A stretch of DNA of 64,000 nt from a candidate division FCPU426 bacterium (GCA_030041545.1 JASHNQ010000112.1:18960-82959); one strand, 5' to 3'; counted from the first letter of the stretch, positions 34,908 through 43,340 are shown. Notes: generated by a model from the sequence alone, not told the origin. Made by a program: numbers and translations.

Positions 34908-35582
34908 ATGCGGTTGAGCGTCATTGTCCCGGCCTACCGGGAGGGGGAAGAAGCGGCCCTCCAAATCCACCGCTTGTCGAGGCATCCCCGCGTTTTTGAG
35001 GTGATCGCGGCATGGTTTGACTGCCCGCCTTCCTTTACCAGGATTTTAAGGAGAATTCCCAAGGTCAAAATGGTCCTAACGCCCAAGAAGGGGCGGGGAC
35101 TGCAAATGAACCTGGGCGCAGCTGCGGCGCAAGGGGATCTTTTACTATTTTTGCACGCGGATTCATGGGTGGAACCCGGGGGAATCGAAGAGCTGGTAGA
35201 AACCATGCGGCAAATGGATTGGGTGGGCGGGGCCTTCCGGTTGAAGTTCAACCACGCCTCGTGGCGATACCGCCTTAAATCCTGGAGCGCCCATTTAAGG
35301 TCGCAAGCGCTGGGAATGTCCTATGGCGACCAGGGTTATTTTGTCCGCCGGACGGTTTTTGACCGATTGGGGGGGTTCCCCAACCTTCCCCTTTTCGAGG
35401 ATGTAGGGTTTTTTGACAGGTTGAAGAAGCAGGGGCCCTGGATATTGCTCAAATCCAAGGTGGTTACTTCCGTCCGGCGGTTTGAAAGGCAAGGCTACTG
35501 GAAGGCAACGCTGAAAAACGTCATTTGGATCCTATTGTTCAAGATGGGTGTACCCGCCGATTGGCTGGCGAAAAGGTATTAA
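34908..35582 (+). CDS. TIGR04283-type glycosyltransferase
   Basis: 224 residues from the ATG at 34908. SVIVPAYREGEE, GRGLQMNLGAAAAQGDLLLFLHADS and YGDQGYFVRR are the hallmarks of the rSAM/selenodomain-associated transferase 2 family, GT2-like enzymes of unknown acceptor. The D of LHADS is the metal-binding DxD equivalent. No partner genes of the associated cluster are adjacent. Confidence 0.85.
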   Translation: MRLSVIVPAYREGEEAALQIHRLSRHPRVFEVIAAWFDCPPSFTRILRRIPKVKMVLTPKKGRGLQMNLGAAAAQGDLLLFLHADSWVEPGGIEELVETMRQMDWVGGAFRLKFNHASWRYRLKSWSAHLRSQALGMSYGDQGYFVRRTVFDRLGGFPNLPLFEDVGFFDRLKKQGPWILLKSKVVTSVRRFERQGYWKATLKNVIWILLFKMGVPADWLAKRY

Positions 35583-35601
35583 ATTTCCCATTTTTAGAAA
35601 G

Positions 35602-35633
35602 GGTTTTGTAAGGCTTAAAAAGCCTTCAAAACC
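35602..35633 (+). terminator. hairpin after the glycosyltransferase, possible terminator
   Basis: GGTTTTG-T-AAGGCTT pairs with AAGCCTT-C-AAAACC with one internal mismatch. It lies 20 bases after the stop. There is no clean T-run after it. Confidence 0.5.
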
Positions 35634-35727
35634 ATTGGTTTTCCCACTTATCCACAACCTTTTGACTGTTTTCGTAATAAAACCCCATCCCATTGGGTAG
35701 GTTTAACCCAAAAATGGTGTTTTCGTC

Positions 35728-35756
35728 TTGACTCTCCTAAAACCACCCCTTATAGT
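35728..35756 (+). promoter_or_regulatory. promoter of the outer-membrane protein gene
   Basis: TTGACT (35728-35733), 17 bases, TATAGT (35751-35756). The start near 35763 gives a leader of about 350 bases before the ATG at 36116. Confidence 0.75.
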
Positions 35757-35872
35757 CTTGCCAATTGTGTGGGAAGTCCCTGGTTTCAACGAATTTAAGT
35801 CATTTTGGCCTTTAACCAGGGAAATGCCTGGATTCAGCCAAGGGTGTTTCGGCCTGCCTGGACCGGAGGAAC

Positions 35873-35971
35873 ATGGAAGGGGCCCTTTTGGGAGCGGCTC
35901 CTAATCATGGGTTTCGGGGGTTGAGAGTTAAAGCCTTGGGCTTGAAGATTGGCAATACCACGTGGTTTTAG
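35873..35971 (+). CDS. 32-codon upstream ORF in the outer-membrane protein leader
   Basis: ATG preceded by CCGGAGGAAC, a very good ribosome site. The peptide begins MEGALLGAAPNH and ends IGNTTWF. It ends 145 bases before the main gene. The leader beyond it contains hairpins GCACTC/GAGTGC (35989-36010 region) and TCCGGC/GCCGGA (36018-36043 region). It may be a leader peptide. No family is recognisable. Confidence 0.35.
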   Translation: MEGALLGAAPNHGFRGLRVKALGLKIGNTTWF

Positions 35972-36115
35972 GGGGAAGTATTGGGTTTTGCACTCTTCCC
36001 TGAGGAGTGCATCCCATCCGGCTTCGCTCAAAGCTTCGCCGGACAAGAAAGCTGGAATGGCTGCGCTTTTCCCTGAGATAAGCACAGCCCAAAAAAGCTA
36101 CAAGGAGAGAGAAGC

Positions 36116-37348
36116 ATGAAGAAAGGACTTTTGCTTTTGTTAGCTGGTCTCATGGCCTTCTTCGGCATGTCGGCGAAAGCGATGGCCGACGCCAGGACGG
36201 ATTCCATGAGCGCGGATGTCCGGGAAATCGGCGATATCGACCTGATCTGGTATTACCCGAACATGATTTTGGACTATAAGGGTACGGCTGATTTCCGGCT
36301 GAACACTAATGGGTTGGGCGGTACTTTTGGGGATGGAGTAGGTGAATGGGGTGGGGTGATTGTGGATGAAACCTCCACCTTGGGTGGGGTGGTTGCCACC
36401 TACGTCAACCGTCCTAACACTTTGGAAACAACGGCTGGCACCCTGATCGCGCCATTACCCGTTTTGGGCACCCCGCTTCGTTCTTATTTCACGCCAGCGG
36501 GGAACATAACCTCCGACGCCACCAATATTTTTGACGAATTCTGGGCCACGGATTTGGGCGGAGGTTCCAACCTTGGTTTCCACTTCGGTTATGGGGACAA
36601 CGGCTTGCCGGCCGACCAAGCCGCGCAATGGTCCCTTTCCGCCGGCTTGGGTGTCGGGGCTGTCGGGCCGTTCAATACCTTGAACATCCACGCGGATTAC
36701 GCCACGGAGGACATCACCGACACCGCATTGGCCACCAATAACAAGAGCCAAGGCATTTCCAGCGTCAAGGTCGGCGTCTTGGGCCGTTCGGATGTCAGCG
36801 ACACGAATTACATCAATTCGTTCCTTGATTTAACCTTTGATAACGACAATTTGACCAATTTGGATGACGAAACCGCGAGCGACACCACTTTGGTTTTGGG
36901 TCTGGCCTGCAACCACAAGATCGACTCGGGCAAGGGTCTTCTTTCCACCGGCCTGATGTTCGGGTGGCTGGGTGGCGACACCGAAACCGAAGCCACGACT
37001 ACGAAAATTTACGACGACGAGAATACGTGGGATCTTTTGTGGAACGGTTCGGTTGAAGCCGAAGCCACGGACTGGTTGACGGTTCGCGCCGGTCTCCAGA
37101 AGCTTATAGTGGGCCGCCAGTTCGAATCCAACCCAGCCTCCTACACCGACAATAGTTCGGGAGATGATGTGGCGTTCAGCACCGGTTTTGGCATCAACTG
37201 GGAAAACTGGGTGTTGAACGGCGATGTGGAAGCCGAAACGCTGGAAGGCACTATCAGTGGAGTCCAACCTGGAAAAGGCATTTTCTTCGGTGGCGCTGGC
37301 GAAAACATCGTGACCGTGGAGGAAGCCGACCTTTCGTACAAGTTCTAA
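36116..37348 (+). CDS. predicted outer-membrane beta-barrel protein
   Basis: 410 residues. A cleavable signal (MKKGLLLLLAGLMAFFGMSAKAMA) is followed by a chain of short alternating, Gly/Asp/Thr-rich strands and a C-terminal strand ending in Phe (EEADLSYKF), the usual signal for insertion by the BAM machinery. No known porin motif stands out. AAGGAGAGAG before the ATG, a strong promoter and a strong terminator all point to high expression as a single gene. Confidence 0.78.
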   Translation: MKKGLLLLLAGLMAFFGMSAKAMADARTDSMSADVREIGDIDLIWYYPNMILDYKGTADFRLNTNGLGGTFGDGVGEWGGVIVDETSTLGGVVATYVNRPNTLETTAGTLIAPLPVLGTPLRSYFTPAGNITSDATNIFDEFWATDLGGGSNLGFHFGYGDNGLPADQAAQWSLSAGLGVGAVGPFNTLNIHADYATEDITDTALATNNKSQGISSVKVGVLGRSDVSDTNYINSFLDLTFDNDNLTNLDDETASDTTLVLGLACNHKIDSGKGLLSTGLMFGWLGGDTETEATTTKIYDDENTWDLLWNGSVEAEATDWLTVRAGLQKLIVGRQFESNPASYTDNSSGDDVAFSTGFGINWENWVLNGDVEAETLEGTISGVQPGKGIFFGGAGENIVTVEEADLSYKF

Positions 37349-37361
37349 GATCGGTTAAGTT

Positions 37362-37396
37362 AAAACCCCGCTCCTTCGGGAGCGGGGTTTTTTTTT
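37362..37396 (+). terminator. intrinsic terminator
   Basis: AAACCCCGCTCC-TTCG-GGAGCGGGGTTT followed by a long T-run. Perfect stem with an UUCG tetraloop, one of the strongest terminators in the window. Confidence 0.95.
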
Positions 37397-37421
37397 GTCC
37401 GAAGCGTATGGACAGGTTAAT

Positions 37422-37521
37422 AAACTTCCCCCTTTGAAAAAGGGGAAGGGGGTATTAGCCTTTGTTGGAGACGCCGGGAAAGACTAACTCCCCCTTCTTC
37501 CCCCTCTTTCAGGGGGGAAAC
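37422..37521. repeat. inverted repeat with CTTCCCCCTTT arms
   Basis: ACTTCCCCCTTTGAAAAAGG and its neighbour AAGGGGG pair with CCCCCTT and CCCCTCTTTCAGGGGGGAA on the right. A MITE-like element with no coding capacity between the outer-membrane gene and the next. Confidence 0.7.
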
Positions 37522-37660
37522 ACATTTTGTTTGTGAATTGCAAAACAAACAAAATGATTTTGAGATGGGTTCTAAAAAAACAAGTTTGTTTAATGGTTGA
37601 AACGGCACAGGGGACCCTTTAAGGTATCCCCGTCTTAAAGGCTCAAATTCAAGGAAACAA

Positions 37661-38461
37661 ATGAAAACTTCGAAAACACTGATGATGTTAATGTTGGGAG
37701 TCGGGTGGACCCCGGTTTTATGGGCCCAGACGCCTACGGCCGAACCCACTCCCTCCGGCCCGGCTTCCCTGCAGTTGGAGGAACAAAGGCTTGAGATCGA
37801 AAAGTTAAAGCTGGAGAACGAGAAGCTGCAATTGGAACTGGAAAAAGCCCAGTTTCAGGCCACCCAAACAGCCGTTCCGCAAGGAAAAAACCAAACCTCC
37901 CAAGGCAACACCAAAGGCGACGTGAAAGTTTACCAAAGCGATGCTTCCCAAAAGGCGGAGGAACTGGCCAAGGCCAACAAGGACAAGGAAAACCTGCTGG
38001 TACTGGACCTGGTGAACGGGGAAGTTTGGAACAAAGGGGTGCGCTATAACCTCCACGAGCTTTACACCCTGGCGGAGGACCGGGGATGGAAGATGGGTAA
38101 AAAACTGGATGAAATGGACACTTCCAACCACGAACGATACCTTTACCAGTACAGGAATATCAGCCTTTTGAAATACGAGAACCGGGACCGCGGCATTTTC
38201 AAGATGACCGCGCCAGCCAGCCCGGACGACCTGGATTTCCTGACGCCCGAGGGGATTTCCTTCGCCTCCCCGGATGGCGACGTCCGGGATGCCTTTGAGA
38301 ACGTGTATTTTTCCTATGACCGGGAGGGCCATGAGGGCCGCCGGATGGCGCTGCGATACGATCATTCCCGGGGCCTGGCTTTTGACGACAAGATCGAGGT
38401 GGTTTTTGACAAGGACGGCAAGATGGCGGAGTTGAGGTACGGGGTTTTGGACGAAAGGTGA
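37661..38461 (+). CDS. secreted protein with N-terminal coiled coil, unknown function
   Basis: 266 residues. Signal peptide (KTLMMLMLGVGWTPVLWAQ), then a Pro/Thr linker, then a heptad-rich coiled coil at ~38-65 (EEQRLEIEKLKLENEKLQLE), then a ~150-residue globular domain (LVNGEVWNKGVRYNLHEL, ISFASPDGDVRDAFENVYFSYD, KIEVVFDKDGKMAELRYGV). Likely periplasmic. No family recognised. Coiled coil implies oligomers. Confidence 0.72.
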   Translation: MKTSKTLMMLMLGVGWTPVLWAQTPTAEPTPSGPASLQLEEQRLEIEKLKLENEKLQLELEKAQFQATQTAVPQGKNQTSQGNTKGDVKVYQSDASQKAEELAKANKDKENLLVLDLVNGEVWNKGVRYNLHELYTLAEDRGWKMGKKLDEMDTSNHERYLYQYRNISLLKYENRDRGIFKMTAPASPDDLDFLTPEGISFASPDGDVRDAFENVYFSYDREGHEGRRMALRYDHSRGLAFDDKIEVVFDKDGKMAELRYGVLDER

Positions 38462-38465
38462 AAAG

Positions 38466-38500
38466 GCAGTTCACGGTTCACCGTCGGCAGTTCACAGTAA
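38466..38500. repeat. CAGTTCACAGT-family repeat
   Basis: CAGTTCACGGTTCACCGTCG followed by GCAGTTCACAGT, related to the elements at 19300, 43258 and 51430. Confidence 0.5.
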
Positions 38501-38564
38501 AGGCGTTGGCTTTAAGCCCCTCGCGGTAATCAAAGACTTTGGAACGGGGATGAGATTAAGGTTC

Positions 38565-38700
38565 TAACAAAACCCTGTTTTTAAGGAATATCTCCCTCTC
38601 CCTTGAGGGGAAAGGGATGGGGTGAGGGTGGCCAACTGCAGGGTTTTCCACACCCCTCACCCTCTCCCGCAAGGGGCTAGGGTCTGCGGCGGTTTTGTTA
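38565..38700. mobile_element. MITE-like element with 10-bp terminal inverted repeats, copy B
   Basis: TAACAAAACC and GGTTTTGTTA bound 136 bases. Sequence follows copy A (14374-14569) closely over the whole length but lacks its 60-base internal segment. Right flanks of both copies share GAGTCTCT. It lies 40 bases ahead of yajC. Confidence 0.8.
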
Positions 38701-38739
38701 GAGTCTCTAAGATAAAGCAAGGAATTTTGGAGGAATTCA

Positions 38740-39081
38740 ATGGATTCAGCTTACGCGCAGACGACCACCTCGGCGACAACCGCGCCCGCCAAGCCGGCGC
38801 CGGGGGCCGTGTCCCCGACCGCGGGGATCATTTCCTTCGCGCCGTTCATCGCCATTATGGTGCTTTTTTACTTCCTCATGATTCACCCCCAAAGCAAGGA
38901 ACGTAAGAAAAAGGAGGAGATGCTTTCGGCCATCCAGCGGGGGGACCGGGTTTTGACCCGGGGGGGCATCTATGGGACGGTGGCCGACATCAAGGAACAG
39001 ATCCTGATCCTCAAAATAAGCGACAACAGCAAGGTGGAAGTTGACCGTTCCTACGTGGAAACGGTCCAAAAACAATCCTGA
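38740..39081 (+). CDS. yajC: Sec translocase accessory subunit YajC
   Basis: 113 residues. One membrane helix (about 30-50, FAPFIAIMVLFYFLMI), then HPQSKERKKKEEMLSAIQRGDRVLTRGGIYGTV, the YajC signature. It joins SecDF in the inner membrane. secD and secF are not next to it, which is unusual. GGAGGAA precedes the ATG. Confidence 0.93.
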   Translation: MDSAYAQTTTSATTAPAKPAPGAVSPTAGIISFAPFIAIMVLFYFLMIHPQSKERKKKEEMLSAIQRGDRVLTRGGIYGTVADIKEQILILKISDNSKVEVDRSYVETVQKQS

Positions 39082-39346
39082 CACCTTCCCGAAACTAATA
39101 CCAACGTAGTATGTTAAAATATTTGTGCAATTTTGGTGATTCCCCGGATCGGGAGGCAAAGCGCTTCTTGAGGAAAGGTCCAACCCTAAGACGCAAGTCC
39201 GCGCCTTTGTTAAGACTAATATTTGTCAAGACCTTCCGTCGCGCGAGTTTTTTACCTGGAAATAAGAATCGCCCTAAAACAATTGCGATATAATTCCATC
39301 GATCCTGAAATAAGGCCTCAAACCTCACCGAAGGCGGCGGAATTCT

Positions 39347-39889
39347 ATGAGCGATATTTTAACGGCCCAAGAATTATCGACGTACCTGAAGATCACCACC
39401 ACGACTATCTATAAATTGGCCCACCAGGGCGAAATCCCTTCCTTCAAAATCGGCAGCGAGTGGCGCTTTAAAAAAGAATTGGTCGACCGGTGGCTGGAGA
39501 ACGGGGCGGGGCACGCGCCCAGGAAAGTCTTGATCATTGACGATGAACCGGCCCTTTGCGAACTTTACAAGAGGGCCTTGGACCGCAAGAAGTTCCTGGT
39601 GGATTCCGTCCATTCCGGCAAGGAAGGGATCCAGGCCGCCTGCCAAAACAATTACGATTTCATTTTCCTCGACTTGAGGATGCCGGTCATGAACGGCGTG
39701 GAGGTTTTCGGGGAATTGAAAAAGTCGGGGATAAGATCCCTCGTGGTGATCGTGACGGCTTACCCGGACAGCGACCTCTTAAGCGAAGCCATGAAACTGG
39801 GCCCCCTGACGGTCATCCTTAAACCCTTCGACCTGAATGAGATCCAAAGGGCCGTTGAATCCCTTGTTTTAATGACCTCCCGGGCGTAA
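39347..39889 (+). CDS. fusion of excisionase-type HTH with a response-regulator receiver
   Basis: 180 residues. Residues ~5-50 (LTAQELSTYLKITTTTIYKLAHQGEIPSFKIG and WRF) form the MerR-like/excisionase HTH_17 domain. Residues ~58-178 form a receiver: acidic D65-D66, phospho-acceptor D109 in FLDLRMP, T137 in VTAYP and K159 in ILKPFD. The DNA-binding domain comes before the receiver, the reverse of most regulators. No histidine kinase is adjacent. Phosphorylation probably alters DNA binding or dimerisation. Confidence 0.88.
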   Translation: MSDILTAQELSTYLKITTTTIYKLAHQGEIPSFKIGSEWRFKKELVDRWLENGAGHAPRKVLIIDDEPALCELYKRALDRKKFLVDSVHSGKEGIQAACQNNYDFIFLDLRMPVMNGVEVFGELKKSGIRSLVVIVTAYPDSDLLSEAMKLGPLTVILKPFDLNEIQRAVESLVLMTSRA

Positions 39890-39892
39890 AAC

Positions 39893-39925
39893 CAGTTCGC
39901 GGCTGACAAATCACAGTCGTCGGCA
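39893..39925. repeat. CAGTTCGCGGCTGACA repeat fragment
   Basis: Short copy of the CAGTTGACAGT family (CAGTTCGCGGCTGACAAATC). Confidence 0.4.
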
Positions 39926-39965
39926 ACGGATTCCAAAACCCCACGCAAGCCTCCCGTGAAAGGAA

Positions 39966-39998
39966 AAGCCCCTTCGGGCGACGAGCGAGGGGTTTTTT
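39966..39998 (+). terminator. intrinsic terminator
   Basis: GCCCCTTCG pairs with CGAGGGG with a bulge, followed by six T. It closes the HTH-receiver gene. Confidence 0.78.
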
Positions 39999-40071
39999 AG
40001 ACTTTCCTCCCAAAGTTTTCCGCGCCATCCTACAATAGCCCTTTCAAGTCCATGTCCGGAGTTCCTCAAAC

Positions 40072-41526
40072 GTGAAGGCTTCATCGGAAATCCAAGGCAG
40101 TCGGCTTGAGCTGCGAGCCGTGGAAGCCGGGCCTCAAATCCCCGATTTCATCTCCCTTTGGGAGCAATGGACCGCCCAAGGCCCGGCTGTTCTGCTGGAA
40201 AGCGCGGGCCAACTGGGTGAGGCGAACCAATGGACGATCCTGGCCGGGGCGCCCGAACGCGAGTTTTTCGAAAAAGACGGCCAGGCCTGGTGGAAGGATT
40301 CCTCCGGCGCCGAACCTTCTCCCTTGGGACTTTTGGATTTCGCGGATGAAGCGGCCCCCATCCAATCCGCGTTCCTGCCGCTCCCTTTCTGCCTTTCCTC
40401 CGCCTGGTTCGGCGTTTTAAGCTACGACTTCGGGAAAAGAATAAACTCCACGCGAATCAACCGCGGAGCCCATTCGACTCACTCCGTTCGCCCAGGGGAA
40501 CGCGCGGGGATCGCGGAGAAACCCCGTGTATCCGATTTTTATTTTTTCAAGCCATCCCGTGTGGCGGCGTTCAACCGGCTAACCAGGAAAACTTATCGCT
40601 TCGGGCGGGATGCCCCGGGCGCGATTGGGACGCCCGGCAAATCCCAGGAACCTTTTAACATCCAGGGGCTTAAGGCGCTCATGGACGCCCCCAGGTACCA
40701 AAGCATGGTCCTGCGCGCCCAGGAATATATTGCCCAGGGCGACATCTACCAGGCCAACCTGGCCCAGGGTTTCCAAGCCCGGTGGGAGGGAGGCGCTGGG
40801 ACCCTTTACCGGATATTGCGCGAAAGGAATCCGGGACCCTTCATGGGCCTTTTTCAGGGGAAAGGCATTACGGTGGTTTCCTCCTCCCCCGAACGCCTGG
40901 CGGCGGGGAAGGGGGATTGGCTGGAAACCCGCCCCATCGCGGGCACGCGCCCGCGCGGAAAGGACGGCCTCAAGGATTCGCGGATGCGGGTGGAATTGGA
41001 AACCAATTCAAAGGAACAGGCGGAACATTTGATGTTGGTGGATTTGGCCCGCAACGACCTTGGCCGGGTGTCCCGTTATGGAACCGTGGAAGTGGAGCGT
41101 TACGCCCAGGTCGAATCCTATGCCATGGTCCACCACCTGGTTTCAACCGTGCGGTCCCAAAGGCGCCCCAGCGCGACCCTCTCCGAAATTTTGAAATCCC
41201 TGTTTCCGGGCGGAACCATCACGGGCTGTCCCAAGATCCGCTGCATGGAGATCATCGAGGAATTGGAAGGCGCCCCACGGGGTTTTTACACCGGAAGCAT
41301 GGGCTATTTGGCACCCGGGCCTTGTTTTGACTTCAATATCCTCATCCGAAGCTTCACCCTTTGGGAAGACGGCTTGCTTGAATTCAAGGCCGGTGCGGGC
41401 ATTGTGGCGGATTCGGACCCCCCAAGGGAGTATGGGGAAACCCTTTATAAGGTGGAGGCGCTGGCCCAAGCCCTGGGTACAACGCTTCTTAAAGGCGAGA
41501 ATCGAATTTTGAATTATGAATTCTAA
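40072..41526 (+). CDS. pabB: aminodeoxychorismate synthase component I (chorismate-binding)
   Basis: 484 residues, GTG start after GGAG. The chorismate-binding domain has AQGDIYQANLAQGF, VSSSPERL, TRPIAGTRPRG, ARNDLGRV, SLFPGGTITGCPKIR and FNILIRS. Linkage to a pabC-like gene favours para-aminobenzoate (folate) synthesis over anthranilate. Odd points: A290 in PIAGT replaces the Lys (K274 of E. coli PabB) that forms the covalent intermediate, a TrpE-like feature also seen in other PabB; and residues ~125-152 (INSTRINRGAHSTHSVRPGE) look like an in-frame repeat insert. Confidence 0.85.
   Translation: MKASSEIQGSRLELRAVEAGPQIPDFISLWEQWTAQGPAVLLESAGQLGEANQWTILAGAPEREFFEKDGQAWWKDSSGAEPSPLGLLDFADEAAPIQSAFLPLPFCLSSAWFGVLSYDFGKRINSTRINRGAHSTHSVRPGERAGIAEKPRVSDFYFFKPSRVAAFNRLTRKTYRFGRDAPGAIGTPGKSQEPFNIQGLKALMDAPRYQSMVLRAQEYIAQGDIYQANLAQGFQARWEGGAGTLYRILRERNPGPFMGLFQGKGITVVSSSPERLAAGKGDWLETRPIAGTRPRGKDGLKDSRMRVELETNSKEQAEHLMLVDLARNDLGRVSRYGTVEVERYAQVESYAMVHHLVSTVRSQRRPSATLSEILKSLFPGGTITGCPKIRCMEIIEELEGAPRGFYTGSMGYLAPGPCFDFNILIRSFTLWEDGLLEFKAGAGIVADSDPPREYGETLYKVEALAQALGTTLLKGENRILNYEF
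40450..40525 (+). repeat. in-frame repeat-like insert in pabB
   Basis: This piece contains TTCGACTCACTCCGTTCGCC, clearly related to TTCGACTCCCTTCGGTCGCT at 14473-14492 and to the start of the window. It encodes an Arg/Ser/Thr-rich peptide where PabB proteins normally go from SYDFGRRIE to the YF segment. The frame is kept. Confidence 0.55.
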
Positions 41527-42373
41527 TTTCATTTTTATGGACGGCCAGCTTATACCGTTATCCGGGGCTAAGTTATCCCCCTTGAACACGGCGCTTCTTT
41601 TCGGGGAATCCCTCTTTGAAACCTTGCCCGTTTACCATGGCACACCGCTTTTCCTTCAGGAACACCTGGCCCGCCTGGAAAAGGGATGCCGGTTCCTAGG
41701 CTGGCGCCTTCCCGCCCGGCAGGTTTTTGAAAAAGCCATCCGGCTTTACGCGGGCCAAACGAGGGGCCATTTCGCTATCCGTTTCAGCTTGGTCCAGGAA
41801 TTGGACCCTCCGGCCAGCCCAAGGGGATTTTCAAAAAAACGGCCCCGCCTTTTCGCGGCGGTCCGACCCTTAAGACACCGCCCGGAGTTTTTTACCCCTC
41901 CCGTGGGCCGGGCCGGCGTCAGCCCTTGGGTGGTTCCAGGCCCCGGTTCGGTGCCGGGGGAGTTTAAGTGGATTTTTTACATGATGGTCCGCCACGATTT
42001 CCGCAAACACCCGGAATGGGATGAAATGTTGCGGCTCAACGAAAAAGGTTATGTCGTGGACGGGGGAAGCTCCGCCCCACTCTGGGCCGCGGATGGCGTG
42101 GTTTACGCCCCACCCCTTCGCCAAGGGGGGCTCGAAAGCGTAACCCGCGTGAAAATCCTTGAACTATGCCGGCGGCTGGGGATCCGCGTGCTGGAAAGGC
42201 CCTGGCGGCCTTCCAATGTCCTGGAAAGAGGTGAACTGTTTTTCGCCGGGTCCGGCGTCGGAATCCTGTCCGTATCCCATCTTATTGGAAAACCGATCAA
42301 GCGCTCCGGCACGCTGGCCTTGCGGCTTTGGCAGCACTACCGGCAATGGACGATTCAAAACACAAAGTTTTAA
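41516..42373 (+). CDS. pabC: aminodeoxychorismate lyase-like class IV aminotransferase
   Basis: 285 residues, overlapping the pabB end by 11 bases. LNTALLFGESLFETL is the class IV start; K151 (GEFKWIFYMM) is the predicted pyridoxal-phosphate lysine; SGVGILSV (close to the phosphate site) follows late. The usual E-x-S-x-N-F stretch is changed to DGGSSAPLW. It should release pyruvate to give para-aminobenzoate. Branched-chain or D-amino-acid aminotransferase is a less likely reading given the neighbour. Confidence 0.83.
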   Translation: MNSNFIFMDGQLIPLSGAKLSPLNTALLFGESLFETLPVYHGTPLFLQEHLARLEKGCRFLGWRLPARQVFEKAIRLYAGQTRGHFAIRFSLVQELDPPASPRGFSKKRPRLFAAVRPLRHRPEFFTPPVGRAGVSPWVVPGPGSVPGEFKWIFYMMVRHDFRKHPEWDEMLRLNEKGYVVDGGSSAPLWAADGVVYAPPLRQGGLESVTRVKILELCRRLGIRVLERPWRPSNVLERGELFFAGSGVGILSVSHLIGKPIKRSGTLALRLWQHYRQWTIQNTKF

Positions 42374-42411
42374 GTTTTAAAAACTTAGAATTGATCCTAG
42401 GGGGAGGAACC

Positions 42412-43263
42412 ATGGCTTTGATATTGGATGGAAACGCGGTTTCAAAGGCCGTGCAGGAGGGAATCGCCCGGGAATTTGAAAAAGTGAAGCCGACCGGCCG
42501 AAGACCGGGGTTGGCGGTCGTGCTGGTGGGGGATAATCCCGCCTCGGTCGTCTATGTGGGCCGCAAGAAGAAAGCCTGCGAAACCCTGGGTTTTTTCTCC
42601 GAGGAACACCGCCTGCCGGCAGGAACCCCCGAAGGCGAGTTACTAGGGCTCGTGCGCTCCCTCAACCAAAATCCCGCAATCCACGGCATCCTCGTCCAAT
42701 TGCCCCTTCCGGGACATCTCAACCCCCAAAAGGTCATCGAAACCATCGACCCCCGCAAGGATGTGGACGGCATGCATCCCTTCAGCCTGGGAAAGTTGGT
42801 GGCCGGATTGCCGGGCCTGAGGTCCTGCACCCCGGCTGGGGTGATGGCCATGCTGGACCACTATAAGATTCCAGTGGGTGGGAGGAGGGCGGTGGTCATC
42901 GGCCGCAGCATCATGGTGGGCAAGCCCATGGCCCAGCTTTTGATCGAAGCCAACGCGACGGTCACCGTCTGCCACAGCAAAACCCGGGATATCGCCGGCG
43001 TTGTGCGCGAAGCCGAGGTGGTGGTGGCGGCCATGGGCAAACCGAAATTTGTCACGACGGACATGGTCCGCGAGGGCGCGGTGGTTGTGGATGTCGGCAT
43101 CAACCGCACGCCGGAGGGTAAACTGGTCGGGGATGTGGATTTTGACGCCGTAGCCCCCAAGGCTTCGGCCATTACCCCCGTGCCCGGCGGAGTGGGGCCC
43201 ATGACCATCGCCTTATTGATGAAAAATACCTATCAGGCGTTTTTGGAACAGAAAGGCAGTTGA
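42412..43263 (+). CDS. folD: methylene-THF dehydrogenase / methenyl-THF cyclohydrolase
   Basis: 283 residues from the ATG at 42412, chosen for its GGGGGAGG site. The catalytic Lys lies in YVGRKKKACETLG; HGILVQLPLPGHL and VVIGRSIMVGKPMAQLL are diagnostic; PVPGGVGPMTIALLM closes the NADP site. It interconverts one-carbon tetrahydrofolates and thus sits well beside the para-aminobenzoate genes. Two-domain enzyme without a formyl-THF ligase part. Confidence 0.95.
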   Translation: MALILDGNAVSKAVQEGIAREFEKVKPTGRRPGLAVVLVGDNPASVVYVGRKKKACETLGFFSEEHRLPAGTPEGELLGLVRSLNQNPAIHGILVQLPLPGHLNPQKVIETIDPRKDVDGMHPFSLGKLVAGLPGLRSCTPAGVMAMLDHYKIPVGGRRAVVIGRSIMVGKPMAQLLIEANATVTVCHSKTRDIAGVVREAEVVVAAMGKPKFVTTDMVREGAVVVDVGINRTPEGKLVGDVDFDAVAPKASAITPVPGGVGPMTIALLMKNTYQAFLEQKGS

Positions 43264-43328
43264 CGGTCGACAGTCGGCAGCAAAGCCTTTAGAACCTTCG
43301 CTGTCGACGGTGGACAGATGGCTGTAGG
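43258..43328. repeat. CAGTTGACAGT-family inverted repeat
   Basis: GCAGTTGACGGTCGACAGTC and CGCTGTCGACGGTGGACAG around an A+T-poor centre. It overlaps the last codons of folD and fills the folD-coaE gap. Confidence 0.65.
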
Positions 43329-43340
43329 TTGGAGTTAAAA

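Noticed and set aside
35960..36080. TPP or cyclic di-GMP riboswitch before the outer-membrane gene
   Set aside because: A lone CTGAGA occurs, but the rest of the TPP consensus and the GEMM core are absent.
39223..39414. 63-codon + frame before the HTH-receiver gene
   Set aside because: Overlaps the certain start of that gene in another frame and has no ribosome site.
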